DNA from: Aurantiacibacter gangjinensis
Lineage (GTDB): Bacteria > Pseudomonadota > Alphaproteobacteria > Sphingomonadales > Sphingomonadaceae
Reading direction: 5' to 3'
Length of the DNA: 64,000 bases
Assembly (NCBI RefSeq): GCF_001886695.1
Contig: NZ_CP018098.1
Span: forward strand, 1-64,000
Numbering within the stretch: position 1 is the stretch's first letter; each line of letters opens with the position of its first letter. Made by a program: the position numbers and the translations under genes. Below, in pieces: positions 18,518 to 27,912 of the stretch. Below the pieces are notes generated by a model that saw only the letters and a program-made list of their open reading frames with translations, was not told the origin of the DNA and did not search any database.

Positions 18518-19063
18518 TCAGCCAAGCAGCAGAACATTCATCAGTCGGCCGTCGATCACGAAGGAGAAGATGCCCGGGATCATCAGCGCACCGAGGAACA
18601 GCCCGATGATTTCGTTGCGATGCTTCTTGAAATTGCGGGCGCGGGCGCTGGTGATGATCATCCATGCGGCGCGGTAGGTCATGGGCACGAAGATATGGAT
18701 CCAGCTGAAGTTGCCGAGGCCGTGGATCCACAGCGTGCTGGTGGCAGTGACCACCATCAGCGCGACCCACAGCTTGCCCAGCTGCTTGTGCATCGGCGTG
18801 CCCTTGGGGGCGAGCAGCAGGTAGAGGCCCAGCGGCACACATGGCACGACCGTGGCGACATGGACGGCGATCGCCCAGTTCTGCAGATGCGGCAGGTCCG
18901 GCGTCAGGCCGAGAATGCCGCGCATGATGGCGATGACGCACAGCGTGGTCATCGCGCTGCCCGCAACGATCACGATGCCGCGGGTCAGCGGACCCAGGTC
19001 GAGCGCGCCGGCAGGGCGGTGGAACGGGTTGAGATAAGCGTTGACGGTAGCAAGTGCAGTCAT
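18518..19063 (-). CDS. DUF2306-type membrane protein
   Basis: The 181-residue protein has about five membrane segments. It contains HVATVVPCVPLGLYLLLAPK followed by TPMHKQLGKLWV, a pattern of DUF2306 proteins with a conserved His before the fourth segment. Function is unknown. The start at 19063 has GGAG 8 bases upstream. It is divergent from the LytTR regulator at 19222 with 158 bases between the starts, so the pair may be regulator and target. Confidence 0.87.
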   Translation of the reverse strand: MTALATVNAYLNPFHRPAGALDLGPLTRGIVIVAGSAMTTLCVIAIMRGILGLTPDLPHLQNWAIAVHVATVVPCVPLGLYLLLAPKGTPMHKQLGKLWVALMVVTATSTLWIHGLGNFSWIHIFVPMTYRAAWMIITSARARNFKKHRNEIIGLFLGALMIPGIFSFVIDGRLMNVLLLG

Positions 19064-19221
19064 GGTTTCGGCTCCATTCGTTTGCGATGGACTTGTTGTG
19101 CCCGATGCCCGCCCGCCCGCAACGCCATCTACGCGGGCAGCGCAGATCCTGCGTAAAATGCGCGGATTTCCGCCTGTTTGCCACTTTACGAAGCGCGAAT
19201 GGGCGCTAGGATTTGCAGCGC

Positions 19222-20025
19222 ATGAGCGAAATGGCACCCAAAAGACGCGGCTTTGTGCGCGGCTTGCTGATCGATCTGTCGGTGATGACTCTGATCGGCG
19301 TCGTGCTGGCACTGATCGGACCGTTCGGCAGCTTCAACGATCCCCTCGCCATACGATTGATCGTATGGGTCGGCTTCGCTTGGATCGGTTATGCGCTCTA
19401 TTCCCCGATAGACGCGGTGGCGCAGCGTCTGGCTCCCGCGCTCGATCTGCCGGTGTGGACATTGCGGCTGGCAGGCGTTCTCCTGTCCTCGATCCCGATG
19501 GCGGTCGTGGTGTGGGTCTTGCCGCGCGGTTTTGGAAGTCTGCAATGGCCGGGCGCCAGTGCGGCGCTGGAGCATTATCTCTACGTCGCCTTTATTGGCG
19601 GACTGATCACGGTGGTGAACAGCCTGTTCCAGAAAGGTGCGGCAGAGCCGCGCATCGTCACGCCGCCGCCTGTCCCCGACGAGCTGCGGCCGGAACACAG
19701 CCAGCCCGATCCGGCCAACCGCTTGATGGACAGGCTTTCCCCGGAGATGGGCGTGGACCTGATCGCACTGGAAATGGAAGACCATTACGTGCGCGCGCAC
19801 ACGGCGCTGGGCAGCGAACTGCTGCTGATGCGGATGCGCGACGCGGTGGCGGAACTGCATCCGGTGCAGGGCGAGCAGGTGCATCGCAGCTGGTGGGTGG
19901 CGCGCGGGGCGGTGGCCGATGTGAAGCGCGACGGGCGCAATATCCAGCTTGTGCTGGATAACGGGCTGGAAGCGCCCGTCAGCCGCGCGAATGTGCAGCG
20001 CCTCAAGGATGAAGGCTGGCTGTAA
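19222..20025 (+). CDS. Membrane-anchored LytTR-family transcriptional regulator
   Basis: The 267-residue protein has four N-terminal membrane segments (to about residue 140), a proline-rich linker, and a C-terminal LytTR DNA-binding domain: LIALEMEDHYVRAHT, then HRSWWVARGAV and ending ANVQRLKDEGWL. There is no receiver domain, so the membrane part probably senses the signal. ATG at 19222 with AGGA upstream is preferred to the TTG at 19213. It overlaps the convergent Pr6Pr gene by 23 bases. Confidence 0.9.
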   Translation: MSEMAPKRRGFVRGLLIDLSVMTLIGVVLALIGPFGSFNDPLAIRLIVWVGFAWIGYALYSPIDAVAQRLAPALDLPVWTLRLAGVLLSSIPMAVVVWVLPRGFGSLQWPGASAALEHYLYVAFIGGLITVVNSLFQKGAAEPRIVTPPPVPDELRPEHSQPDPANRLMDRLSPEMGVDLIALEMEDHYVRAHTALGSELLLMRMRDAVAELHPVQGEQVHRSWWVARGAVADVKRDGRNIQLVLDNGLEAPVSRANVQRLKDEGWL

Positions 20026-20644
20026 TCCCGCGCCGCCGCGCCAGCGCATTCTTTCCCGACACCAGCCCAGCGCCCACCAGAGCGAAGAACAGCGCCAGCA
20101 CGATATTGGCAATGATGAAGCCTGCTGCGCCTTGCGCGGGCAGGTCGAGGAAGAAGTAGGCGTAGAAACCGGTCAGCTCGCCATGCACGAATGCAAAGGC
20201 GCCATAGGCCAGCGGCGGCACCATGATGGCAGGCACGACCGACCAGACGCGCGGGTTCGGCGGCGTGAAGGCGAGCCACCAGGCGACAGTCGCCAGCGGC
20301 ACGAAGGTATGATGGAACTGGTTGGTGATGCGGTCCAGCCCGACCGGATCATGCGTCGCGGCAAGCAGGCCCCAATAGACGACGCCTACCACGGTGATGG
20401 CCGTAGTCAGCGCCGCCATCACCGCGCGCGGCGGTTGGCCGCCCAGCGCAATCCACGCCATGACGAGGCACGCGGCGACATTGCTCCAGATCGTGAAGTA
20501 GCGCAGCATCGCTCCAAGGTTCTGCAGTATCGAGCCGTCCCCCAGCGTCGTCTGCACGGCCAGCGCGGCAAATGCGCATAGCGCAATGATCGCCGCAAGC
20601 ACGCGCGCACGCGGTGTCGGTCTGGTGTTTCCACTATTCGGCAT
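20003..20644 (-). CDS. Pr6Pr-family membrane protein
   Basis: The 213-residue protein has six evenly spaced membrane segments and the motifs YFTIWSNVAA, HHTFVPLATVAWWLAF and YAYFFLDL, which match the Pr6Pr (FAR-17a/AIG1-like) membrane family. Function in bacteria is not established. The start at 20644 is chosen because the upstream part of the longer reading lies over the katG terminator. Confidence 0.87.
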   Translation of the reverse strand: MPNSGNTRPTPRARVLAAIIALCAFAALAVQTTLGDGSILQNLGAMLRYFTIWSNVAACLVMAWIALGGQPPRAVMAALTTAITVVGVVYWGLLAATHDPVGLDRITNQFHHTFVPLATVAWWLAFTPPNPRVWSVVPAIMVPPLAYGAFAFVHGELTGFYAYFFLDLPAQGAAGFIIANIVLALFFALVGAGLVSGKNALARRRGITASLHP

Positions 20645-20670
20645 AGCCGCCTTCTGGACTCCCGCGCGGC

Positions 20671-20708
20671 AAAGGAAAAGCCCCCCGGCAGGCGCGCTGC
20701 CGGGGGGC
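20671..20708 (-). terminator. Intrinsic terminator of katG
   Basis: GCCCCCCGGCA and TGCCGGGGGGC (20680-20690 and 20698-20708) form a perfect 11-bp stem with a 7-base loop. On the minus strand it is followed by TTTTCCTTT. It lies about 59 bases past the katG stop. Confidence 0.88.
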
Positions 20709-20766
20709 TCTCTCATCCGCAGCCATTTTGATGGGGGAGCTGCGGACCGTGAACGGCTGCTTAGGA

Positions 20767-22968
20767 TCAGCCGTGATATTTGGCGTGGCTCAGATCGAAG
20801 CGATCCGCGTCCATCACTTTTTTCCATGCCGAGACGAAGGTGTGCACGAAACGCTCCTCTCCGCCCGCTTCGGCAAAGACTTCCGCCACGGCGCGCAGCT
20901 GCGAGTTGGAGCCGATGACGAGATCGGTGCGGGTGGCGCGGTAAGTCTCCTCGCCGCTGGACCGGTTGCGCCCGACGAATTCCTCGTCGCCGCTTTCGTC
21001 CACCATTTCCCACTTGGTGTCCATGGACAGCAGGTTGACGAAGAAGTCGTTCGACAGCGTGCCCTTGCGGTCCGTGAAGACACCGTGGCTGGAATTGCCG
21101 GTATTGGCGCCCAGCACGCGCATGCCGCCTATCAGCGCCACCATTTCGGGGATGGAAAGGCCGAGCAGGTGCGCCCGGTCGACCAGCATGTCTTCGGTTT
21201 TTACCGATGCCTTGGTCTTCAGGTAGTTGCGGAACCCGTCGGCAAACGGCTCCAGCGGCTCGAAGCTCTCGGCATCGGTATGCTCGTCACCCGCGTCGCC
21301 GCGACCGGTACTGACATCGACGCTGACCGAATGGCCGCCATCCCTGGCCGCCTTTTCGATTGCCGCCGCGCCGGCCAGCACGATGGCATCGGCCATGGAG
21401 AGGCCGCCGCGAAGCTCGTCGAGCTTGGAAAGCACCTTGTCCAGCTCCGCCGGGTCGTTGGCTTCCCAGTCCTTTTGCGGGGCAAGGCGCACACGGGCAC
21501 CGTTTGCACCGCCGCGATGGTCGGAATTGCGATAGGTGGAGGCAGACGCCCAGGCCGCTTTCACCAGTTCGGACACGGTCAGCCCGCTATCGAGAACGGC
21601 GCTCTTGAACGAAGAGACGTCGCTATCGGAAGGCGTAGAACCGGCGGGCACAGGATCCTGCCAGATCAGGTCCTCGGCCGGCACTTCCGGCCCCATGTAA
21701 CGCACCTTCGGGCCCATATCGCGGTGACACAGCTTGAACCATGCGCGGGCGAAAGCATCGTCCAGCGCAGCCTGATCGTCGCGGAAGCGCTCGGAAATCT
21801 TGCGATAATCCGGGTCCATCTTCAGCGCCATGTCGGCGGTGGTCATCATGGTCGGCACCTTTTTGGAAGGATCGCGCGCATCGGGCGCCATGTCTTCCTC
21901 GTCGGGGTTTACCGGCTGCCATTGCTTCGCGCCTGCCGGGCTTTCGACCAGCTCGTAATCGTATTTGAACAGCAGGCGGAAATAGTCGCCGCCCCACTGG
22001 GTGGGGTTGGGCGTCCACGCGCCTTCGATGCCGGAGGTCGTAATATTGCCCGCGTCGATCTCGTCCTGATCGTTCAGCCAGCCGAAGCCCTGCAGGGCCA
22101 GAACTTCGCTTTCAGGCGCGCCGCCGAATGTGTCGGCAGGCTTGGCACCGTGCGCCTTGCCAAAGGCGTGGCCACCGGCGGTGAGAGCGACGGTTTCCTC
22201 GTCATTCATCGCCATGCGCCCGAATGTCTCGCGCATGTCGCGCGCGCTTTGCAGCGGATCGGGATTGCCGCCCGGCCCTTCGGGATTGACGTAGATCAGG
22301 CCCATTTGGATCGCGGCGAGCGGGTTCTCCAGCGCCTTGCCTTCATCCGGATTGATCCGCGTTTCCACGCCTTGGTCGACCCACAGCTCTTCCGTGCCCC
22401 AATAGACCGTTTCGGGCTCGAACACGTCCTTACGACCGCCGCCAAAGCCGAAGACGGGGCCGCCCATGCTTTCGATGGCGACATTACCGGTGAGGATGAA
22501 GAGGTCCGCCCAGCTGACGGCCTTCCCGTATTTCTGCTTGATCGGCCAGAGCAGGCGACGCGCCTTGTCGAGATTGCCATTGTCGGGCCAGCTATTGAGC
22601 GGGGCGAAACGCTGTTGCCCGCTGGAAGAACCGCCGCGCCCGTCGCCCGTGCGATAGGTGCCCGCAGCATGCCATGCCATGCGGATGAAGAACGGGCCGT
22701 AATGGCCGTAATCTGCCGGCCACCAGGGCTGGCTGTCGGTCATCAGCGCGGTAAGATCGGCTTTCAGCGCATCGTAATTGACCGTATTGAACGCCTGCGC
22801 GTAATCGAAATCCGCGTCATAGGGATCGGCGCGCTTGCCGTCTTCCGTCAGGATATCGAGCTGCAAGGCATCGGGCCACCAATCGCGATTGGTGCGGCCA
22901 TGCAGGCTGCGCGCCTCGCCATGGCCCATCGGGCATCCGCCGGAAATCGAACCTGTTTCTGCGTCCAT
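20767..22968 (-). CDS. katG: Catalase-peroxidase KatG
   Basis: KatG is a haem enzyme that dismutates hydrogen peroxide and has peroxidase activity. The 733-residue protein has the distal triad in [11 protein letters not shown] (Arg96, Trp99, His100), the Tyr in GLIYVNPEG and the Met in GRMAMNDEE that form the Trp-Tyr-Met adduct, and the proximal His in [12 protein letters not shown]. The C-terminal duplicated domain is present. The start at 22968 has GAGGAG 9 bases upstream. It lies downstream of ahpC-ahpF on the same strand, separated by a terminator and its own promoter region. Confidence 0.98.
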   Translation of the reverse strand: MDAETGSISGGCPMGHGEARSLHGRTNRDWWPDALQLDILTEDGKRADPYDADFDYAQAFNTVNYDALKADLTALMTDSQPWWPADYGHYGPFFIRMAWHAAGTYRTGDGRGGSSSGQQRFAPLNSWPDNGNLDKARRLLWPIKQKYGKAVSWADLFILTGNVAIESMGGPVFGFGGGRKDVFEPETVYWGTEELWVDQGVETRINPDEGKALENPLAAIQMGLIYVNPEGPGGNPDPLQSARDMRETFGRMAMNDEETVALTAGGHAFGKAHGAKPADTFGGAPESEVLALQGFGWLNDQDEIDAGNITTSGIEGAWTPNPTQWGGDYFRLLFKYDYELVESPAGAKQWQPVNPDEEDMAPDARDPSKKVPTMMTTADMALKMDPDYRKISERFRDDQAALDDAFARAWFKLCHRDMGPKVRYMGPEVPAEDLIWQDPVPAGSTPSDSDVSSFKSAVLDSGLTVSELVKAAWASASTYRNSDHRGGANGARVRLAPQKDWEANDPAELDKVLSKLDELRGGLSMADAIVLAGAAAIEKAARDGGHSVSVDVSTGRGDAGDEHTDAESFEPLEPFADGFRNYLKTKASVKTEDMLVDRAHLLGLSIPEMVALIGGMRVLGANTGNSSHGVFTDRKGTLSNDFFVNLLSMDTKWEMVDESGDEEFVGRNRSSGEETYRATRTDLVIGSNSQLRAVAEVFAEAGGEERFVHTFVSAWKKVMDADRFDLSHAKYHG

Positions 22969-23031
22969 CAGTCGTGCTCCTCTCACAAAGACTCGTGTCT
23001 TCAATGCGGGAGAGGATGCGCTTGTGCCGCT

Positions 23032-23050
23032 GATTAGTCTAATCGATTAG
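23032..23050. promoter_or_regulatory. Palindromic operator candidate upstream of katG
   Basis: Two overlapping palindromes, GATTAGTCTAATC (23032-23044) and CTAATCGATTAG (23039-23050), lie about 64-82 bases upstream of the katG start. The core TAATCGAT recurs upstream of ahpC at 25609-25616. The site fits the T-N11-A form of LysR-type regulators, so OxyR is a reasonable candidate. No oxyR gene is in the window. Confidence 0.5.
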
Positions 23051-23114
23051 TTGGCAGTGATTGATCGGTTTTGACGCAGTCTTTCGATGAGCGCTCGTTT
23101 GGTGCAGGCAATGT

Positions 23115-23149
23115 AAAACGACCCGGCTCCGCATCACGGAACCGGGTCG
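23115..23149 (-). terminator. Intrinsic terminator of ahpF
   Basis: CGACCCGGCTCCG (23119-23131) and CGGAACCGGGTCG (23137-23149) form a 13-bp stem with one G-U type pair and a 5-base loop. On the minus strand it is followed by TTTTAC. It lies about 26 bases past the ahpF stop. Confidence 0.88.
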
Positions 23150-23174
23150 CTCTGATGTCCACGCCGTGACGCAA

Positions 23175-24767
23175 TCACGCAGCCTGCGCGATATCCTCTG
23201 CCGTTTCGTTGCGGATGAGGTAGTCGAAAGCCGACAGTGCGGCTTTGGAGCCTGCGCCCATGGCGACCACGATCTGCTTGTACGGCACGATAGTGCAATC
23301 GCCTGCGGCGAAAATGCCCGGCAGATTGGTCGCGCCATGGCCATCCACTTCGATCTCACCGTGCTGCGAAAGCGCGATGCCGCTTTCGGCCAACCATTCT
23401 GTATTGGGCACGAGGCCGATCTGGATGAACACGCCTTCCATGGGCAGTTCACGCACCTCGCCGCTCTCGCGATCTTCGTAGGAAAGGCCGGACACCTTGC
23501 CGCCATCGCCGGTGACCTCGGTCGTCCTGGCACTGGTGATAATATCGACATTGCTCATGCGGCGCAGCTTGTCCTGCAGCACCTGGTCGGCGCGCAGCTG
23601 GCTGTCATATTCGATAAGGGTCACATGGCCGACGATATTGGCAAGGTCGATCGCGGCTTCCACGCCGCTATTGCCACCGCCGATCACGGCCACGCGCTTG
23701 CCCTTGAAAAGCGGCCCATCGCAATGCGGGCAATAGGCGACGCCCTTGTTGCGATACTCCTGCTCTCCCGGCACGCCCAGTTCGCGCCAGCGCGCGCCGG
23801 TGGCGAGGATGAGGCTGCGCGCTTTCAGCACGGCGCCATTGGCGAGGTGCAATTCATGCATCCCGCCGGCCTTTTCCGCAGGCACCAGCTTTTCGGCAGC
23901 GGCGAGGTTCATCATGTCGATTTCGGCATGCGCTTTCACCTGACCGTCCAGTTCGCTGGCCAGCTTCGGGCCTTCGGTATAGGCAGTGCCCGGCAGGTTC
24001 TCGATGCCCAGCGTATCGTTCAGCTGTCCGCCGAAGCGTTCTGCCGCGATGCCCGTGCGAAAGCCCTTGCGCGCTGTGTAAATGGCGGACGCAACGCCTG
24101 CCGGACCGCCGCCCACGATCAGCACTTCGAAGGGCTTCTTGGCGGAAAGCTTTTCAGCTGCCTTGTCGGCGGCGCCGGTGTCGAGCATTGCGAGAACCTC
24201 TTCGAGGCTCATCTTGCCGTTATAGAACACCTCGCCGTTCCGATAGGTGGCGGGCACGGCCATCACCTCGCGGCGCTCGACCTCGTCCTTGAAGGTGCCG
24301 CCTTCGATCAGCGTGGCAGTGATGCGCGGATTGGTCAGCGCCATCAGCGTGAGCGCCTGCACCACGTCCGGGCAATTGTGGCAGGAGAGCGAGAAATACA
24401 TCTCGAAATCGTGCTCGCCTTCAAGCGCAGCGATCTGGTCGAGAACATCCTGCTCTACCTTGGGCGGATGACCGCCCGCCCACAGCAGGGCCAGCACCAG
24501 CGAGGTGAATTCGTGGCCCATCGGCAGACCGGCGAAGCGCACCGCGCGCGCATCGTCGTCACCGCGGCGGATCAGGAAGCTGGGCCTGCGCGCATCGTCG
24601 CCATCGAAGCTGGCTGTCACCAGGTCCGACAATGCGGCGATCTCTTCCAGCAACTCGCGCGTCTGGGCGGATTTCTCCCCATCGTCCAGCGAGGCGACAA
24701 GCGTCACCGGCTCGCGCAGATTGCCGAGATAGGTGCGCAGCTGGTCTGTCATCGTCTGGTCGAGCAT
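23175..24767 (-). CDS. ahpF: Alkyl hydroperoxide reductase subunit F
   Basis: AhpF is an NADH:peroxiredoxin reductase that passes electrons from FAD through two disulfide centres to AhpC. The 530-residue protein has a tandem thioredoxin-like N-terminal domain with CHNC at 129-132, an FAD-binding motif ([14 protein letters not shown]), the thioredoxin-reductase-type [12 protein letters not shown], a second dinucleotide motif [10 protein letters not shown], and AAGDCT near the end. The start at 24767 has AGGA 8 bases upstream; the longer reading to 25073 overlaps ahpC and is rejected. Confidence 0.98.
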   Translation of the reverse strand: MLDQTMTDQLRTYLGNLREPVTLVASLDDGEKSAQTRELLEEIAALSDLVTASFDGDDARRPSFLIRRGDDDARAVRFAGLPMGHEFTSLVLALLWAGGHPPKVEQDVLDQIAALEGEHDFEMYFSLSCHNCPDVVQALTLMALTNPRITATLIEGGTFKDEVERREVMAVPATYRNGEVFYNGKMSLEEVLAMLDTGAADKAAEKLSAKKPFEVLIVGGGPAGVASAIYTARKGFRTGIAAERFGGQLNDTLGIENLPGTAYTEGPKLASELDGQVKAHAEIDMMNLAAAEKLVPAEKAGGMHELHLANGAVLKARSLILATGARWRELGVPGEQEYRNKGVAYCPHCDGPLFKGKRVAVIGGGNSGVEAAIDLANIVGHVTLIEYDSQLRADQVLQDKLRRMSNVDIITSARTTEVTGDGGKVSGLSYEDRESGEVRELPMEGVFIQIGLVPNTEWLAESGIALSQHGEIEVDGHGATNLPGIFAAGDCTIVPYKQIVVAMGAGSKAALSAFDYLIRNETAEDIAQAA

Positions 24768-24809
24768 GGCGAAGTCCTGACATGGAATTTTGAGAATTGG
24801 GGCGACGTT

Positions 24810-24848
24810 GAGACCCGGGGCCAAGGGAGGGGGGATGCCCCGGGTCTC
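24810..24848. other. Hairpin between ahpC and ahpF
   Basis: GAGACCCGGGG (24810-24820) and CCCCGGGTCTC (24838-24848) form a perfect 11-bp stem with a 17-base loop, in the 172-base gap between the ahpC stop and the ahpF start. There is no T run, so it is not a standard terminator. It may stabilise the ahpC transcript or partly attenuate ahpF. Confidence 0.55.
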
Positions 24849-24939
24849 GTCGCGACCCGATCCGAGGGGGCTCGGCTCGGGAAGGGCGCGGCAGGTCTGA
24901 AAGCCTGCTCGCGCCGGGGGGTGATGCCTAAATGGCGAT

Positions 24940-25506
24940 TTAGATCTTGCCGACAAGGTCCAGCGAGGGTGCCAGCGTATCCTTGCCTTCTTCCCAAGCG
25001 GCCGGGCAGACCTGGCCGGGATTGGCGCGGACATATTGCGCGGCTCGGATTTTGCGGACCAGCTCGTTGGCATTGCGGCCCACGCCTTCGCAGGTCTGTT
25101 CCATCAGCTGGATCACGCCGTCGGGATCGACGACGAAGGTGGCACGGTCGGCAAGGCCGACGCCTTCACGCAGCACATCGAAATTGCGCGCAAGCTCGTG
25201 GTTCTGGTCACCCAGGAAGGGGAAGGCCAGCTTGCTGATCTTGTCGCTGGTGTCGTGCCATGCCTTGTGGCTGAAGTGGGTGTCGGTGGACACGCCATAC
25301 ACTTCGACATCCAGCTTCTGCAGCATGTCGTAATGCTCGCCCAGGTCTTCCAGTTCCGTCGGGCAGACGAAGGTGAAGTCGGCCGGGTAAAAGAAGAACA
25401 CCGCCCACTTGCCGCGCACGTCCTCGTCCGTCACGTCGAAGAAGTCTTTGCCGGCCTGGAAGGCGGTGGCTTTGAACGGCTTTATGTCGGTGCCGATGAT
25501 ACCCAT
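24940..25506 (-). CDS. ahpC: Alkyl hydroperoxide reductase subunit C (2-Cys peroxiredoxin)
   Basis: AhpC reduces hydrogen peroxide and organic hydroperoxides and is re-reduced by AhpF. The 188-residue protein has the peroxidatic cysteine in [14 protein letters not shown] (Cys48) and the resolving cysteine in [15 protein letters not shown] (Cys167). Length and sequence are typical of bacterial AhpC. The start at 25506 (MGIIGTDI) has AAAGG 8 bases upstream. It leads the ahpC-ahpF unit and is divergent from the TonB-like gene. Confidence 0.98.
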   Translation of the reverse strand: MGIIGTDIKPFKATAFQAGKDFFDVTDEDVRGKWAVFFFYPADFTFVCPTELEDLGEHYDMLQKLDVEVYGVSTDTHFSHKAWHDTSDKISKLAFPFLGDQNHELARNFDVLREGVGLADRATFVVDPDGVIQLMEQTCEGVGRNANELVRKIRAAQYVRANPGQVCPAAWEEGKDTLAPSLDLVGKI

Positions 25507-25601
25507 GGAAAATACCTTTCTGATTGGTGCGTTTGGAAACTCAACGCCCTGCAGGTAGTGATTGTTGCGATGCAAAAAAGCGATTTTGTGCGATAGCGAA
25601 C

Positions 25602-25616
25602 ATCGAAATAATCGAT
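25602..25616. promoter_or_regulatory. Palindromic operator candidate upstream of ahpC
   Basis: ATCGAAATAATCGAT is a perfect 5-bp inverted repeat with a 5-base centre and contains a T-N11-A arrangement. It lies about 95-110 bases upstream of the ahpC start. The right half shares TAATCGAT with the katG upstream site, which suggests one regulator for both. Confidence 0.5.
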
Positions 25617-25711
25617 CAACGCGGCGCATGGAAAGAAAAGCGTCGCGCCGCGTTGGTTACAATCGTTTCGGCGTCTCCACAAAGGCGGGAAAAGCTGGTA
25701 AATCGCTCGAT

Positions 25712-26491
25712 ATGAGGGACATTATCCAGCTCTCGCGCATGCCCGTGGCCCGCATTCGCTGGGCGGGCATCGATATCGCTATCGACCTGCGCAGCGCAGC
25801 GTTGAGCCTGACGGTCACATTCTCCATCCTCGCCGTGCTGGCCAATAGCTGGCAGCAGCGACTGGCAGAGACGGCCTCGACCTCCTCGATCATCAGCGTG
25901 AACGCGGCGCCTCAGGAAGAAGAACCGGTCGTGCCACCGCCGCCACCACCGCCCGAAGAAATCGCGGCCACTTCCGGTACGGCGAGCGCCGCCCCGATCG
26001 CAGCGCCCGACATGGCATCGGCGATGCAGGTGCCCATGGTGCAGCTACCCAGCGATTTCGTGCGGCCGGCGGCGCCTTCCGCATCCTTCGATCTCAATGG
26101 TCGCGGGCGCGGCGAGATTGCGGCGGGCGGCACGGGAGAACGATTTGGCGGCGGCGCAGGCGATGGGCAGGGCGATGGTAGCGTGGCGACCCGCAGCGGC
26201 GATTATCGCGACCTGCGCTGGGCGCCCACGATGAACCACCGCGCGCTCTATGCCTATTATCCGGAAGAGGCTCTGGACGAGCGGATGGCCGCCACCGTCC
26301 TGCTCGACTGCATCGTCGAATGGCCCGATACGGTGAGCGATTGCCGCCTGATCCGCGAAAGCGTGGGCGGCTGGGGCTTTGCCGAGGCCGCGCTCGCCGC
26401 CGAGGAGGTCTACCGCGTGGAACTGCGCGATGGCGACGGCAACCGCGTCTACAATGAGCGCTTTACGATCAGGGCGCAGTTCAGGCCTTAG
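25712..26491 (+). CDS. TonB-like energy transducer protein
   Basis: The 259-residue protein has one membrane segment (about residues 27-46), a short periplasmic region with EEEPVVPPPPPPP (a proline spacer), a Gly/Arg-rich middle part, and a C-terminal domain containing APTMNHRALYAYYPEEALDE and VLLDCIVEWPDTVSDC, which fits a TonB-type C-terminal domain. TonB proteins couple the proton gradient to outer-membrane receptors. No exbB/exbD genes adjoin it. The start at 25712 is preferred because the longer reading covers the ahpC promoter region; 25739 is an alternative. Confidence 0.78.
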   Translation: MRDIIQLSRMPVARIRWAGIDIAIDLRSAALSLTVTFSILAVLANSWQQRLAETASTSSIISVNAAPQEEEPVVPPPPPPPEEIAATSGTASAAPIAAPDMASAMQVPMVQLPSDFVRPAAPSASFDLNGRGRGEIAAGGTGERFGGGAGDGQGDGSVATRSGDYRDLRWAPTMNHRALYAYYPEEALDERMAATVLLDCIVEWPDTVSDCRLIRESVGGWGFAEAALAAEEVYRVELRDGDGNRVYNERFTIRAQFRP

Positions 26492-26496
26492 GTTTG

Positions 26497-26573
26497 TGAT
26501 CCGGCATCCGCCGGATCATCCTCGCTAGACGCGCAGGCAAGCTGCGCCCGCTGCGGGCGGGCAGTCGCCCTTT
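26497..26573. repeat. Hairpin and family D repeat, copy 2
   Basis: TGATCCGGC-atcc-GCCGGATCA (26497-26518) forms a 9-bp stem just past the TonB-like gene. It is followed at 26519-26573 by the second copy of the GC-rich repeat found at 2539-2595, in opposite orientation (TCCTCGCTAGACGCGC at one end, TCGCCCTTT at the other). There is no gene in the 104-base gap. Confidence 0.65.
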
Positions 26574-26595
26574 GTCGGCACGTTAGTGTGCCGAG

Positions 26596-27912
26596 CTATG
26601 CAGACTTTTGTGCCGCGACGTTCTTCACATCCGAGGCCTTGCGGCGGTCGATATGGGCCATGGCGATGGGGGCGAGGGCGCCGTGGATCGCGATGGAGAC
26701 CAGTGCGGTGATGACCGTCACCCGCCAGATCGGCTCCGGATCGCCGAATGCGCCGGTGCTTGCCGTCGCCAAGCCAAAGGCGACATAGAAAAAGCTGCCC
26801 ATGCCGCGAATGCCGAAGAACGCGATGGCGAGTTTCTGGAACATGTCGCCGCGCGTCGGCAGCAGGGCGATCAATCCCGCAAGCGGTCGCAGCACGAAGA
26901 CCAGCGCCAGGGCCAGCCCCACTTCACGCCAGCTCGTATCGAGCAGGAGGCCGGATGCGGCGAACGTACCGAGCCACACCAGCAGCGTTGCCAGCAGGAT
27001 TTTCTCGGCCTGCTCGCCAAAGGCGTGCGGCTTGCTGGCATAGGTATCGTTATCGGTGCCGCGCGTGCAGTTGCGGCCCGCGCGCGCTGCCAGGAACACG
27101 GCGAGGAAGCCATAGCCCTCGAACGCCTCGGTCAGCCCATAGACGAAGAAGGTCGTGCCGAGAAACACCAGCCCCGCATTCGCGCCGCCCAAAGCCATGT
27201 CGCCATGCCTGCTGGTGACGAAGCTCGCGACCAGCCAGCCCGCGCCATAGCCGACGATGCAGGCCGCAGCGATGCGATAGCCGACATCCCAGACCAGCCA
27301 GTCGCCCGCCACGGCAGACAGGCTCTCGCCAATGCTTGCCCCGCCGAATTCTGCCACCGCGATGGCCAGCCACACGAAAGGAAAGGCGAGGCCGTCATTC
27401 AGCCCCGCTTCCGCCGTCAGTGACACACGCACATCGTCCTCGTCGCCTTCATTCGGCCCTTCGACCGCGACCGAGCGCGCCAGCACCGGATCGGTCGGCG
27501 CAAGGCTGGCGGCGACCAGCAGCGCAGCGCCAATGCCGAGCCCCGCCCATACGCCCAGCAAGTATACGCCCACGATCGTCAGCGGCATGGTGACGGCCAG
27601 CAGCATGATCGAATGCTGCCAGCCCGCGAGGCCGCCCGTCCTGTCGACTGCCAACCCCGCGGCTGCCAATGCGATGATTACGATCAGTTCCGTCGCATGC
27701 TCGATGATGAGCACTTGCGTGTAGCCATCCAGCGGATTGGGGATCGGCATGGCGAAAGGCGTGAACGCCAAGAGTCCGCCCGCCATCACATAGATGGTCG
27801 GCACGCTGATCAGCCGGCGCCCACACACCATAGGTAGCGCCGTGAGCCCCAGCAGGCCGAGGCCGAGCACGAAATAGACGATATCTTTCGGGTCGACGAT
27901 GAACGGGTCCAT
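26596..27912 (-). CDS. Cation:proton antiporter, CPA1/NhaP type
   Basis: The 438-residue protein has about 12 membrane segments. ASLAPTDPVLARSV followed by AEAGLNDGLAFPFV is the CPA1 signature, with the conserved Asp residues for ion exchange. A later FFGIRGMGSFFYVAF segment is also typical. The ion (Na+ or K+) cannot be read from sequence. The start at 27912 shares one base with the aroC stop (TGATG), so it may be translated by re-initiation after aroC. Confidence 0.9.
   Translation of the reverse strand: MDPFIVDPKDIVYFVLGLGLLGLTALPMVCGRRLISVPTIYVMAGGLLAFTPFAMPIPNPLDGYTQVLIIEHATELIVIIALAAAGLAVDRTGGLAGWQHSIMLLAVTMPLTIVGVYLLGVWAGLGIGAALLVAASLAPTDPVLARSVAVEGPNEGDEDDVRVSLTAEAGLNDGLAFPFVWLAIAVAEFGGASIGESLSAVAGDWLVWDVGYRIAAACIVGYGAGWLVASFVTSRHGDMALGGANAGLVFLGTTFFVYGLTEAFEGYGFLAVFLAARAGRNCTRGTDNDTYASKPHAFGEQAEKILLATLLVWLGTFAASGLLLDTSWREVGLALALVFVLRPLAGLIALLPTRGDMFQKLAIAFFGIRGMGSFFYVAFGLATASTGAFGDPEPIWRVTVITALVSIAIHGALAPIAMAHIDRRKASDVKNVAAQKSA

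Noticed and set aside
20728-23037. 769-codon ORF antisense to katG
   Set aside because: katG has all catalytic motifs on the other strand; this frame has no domain.
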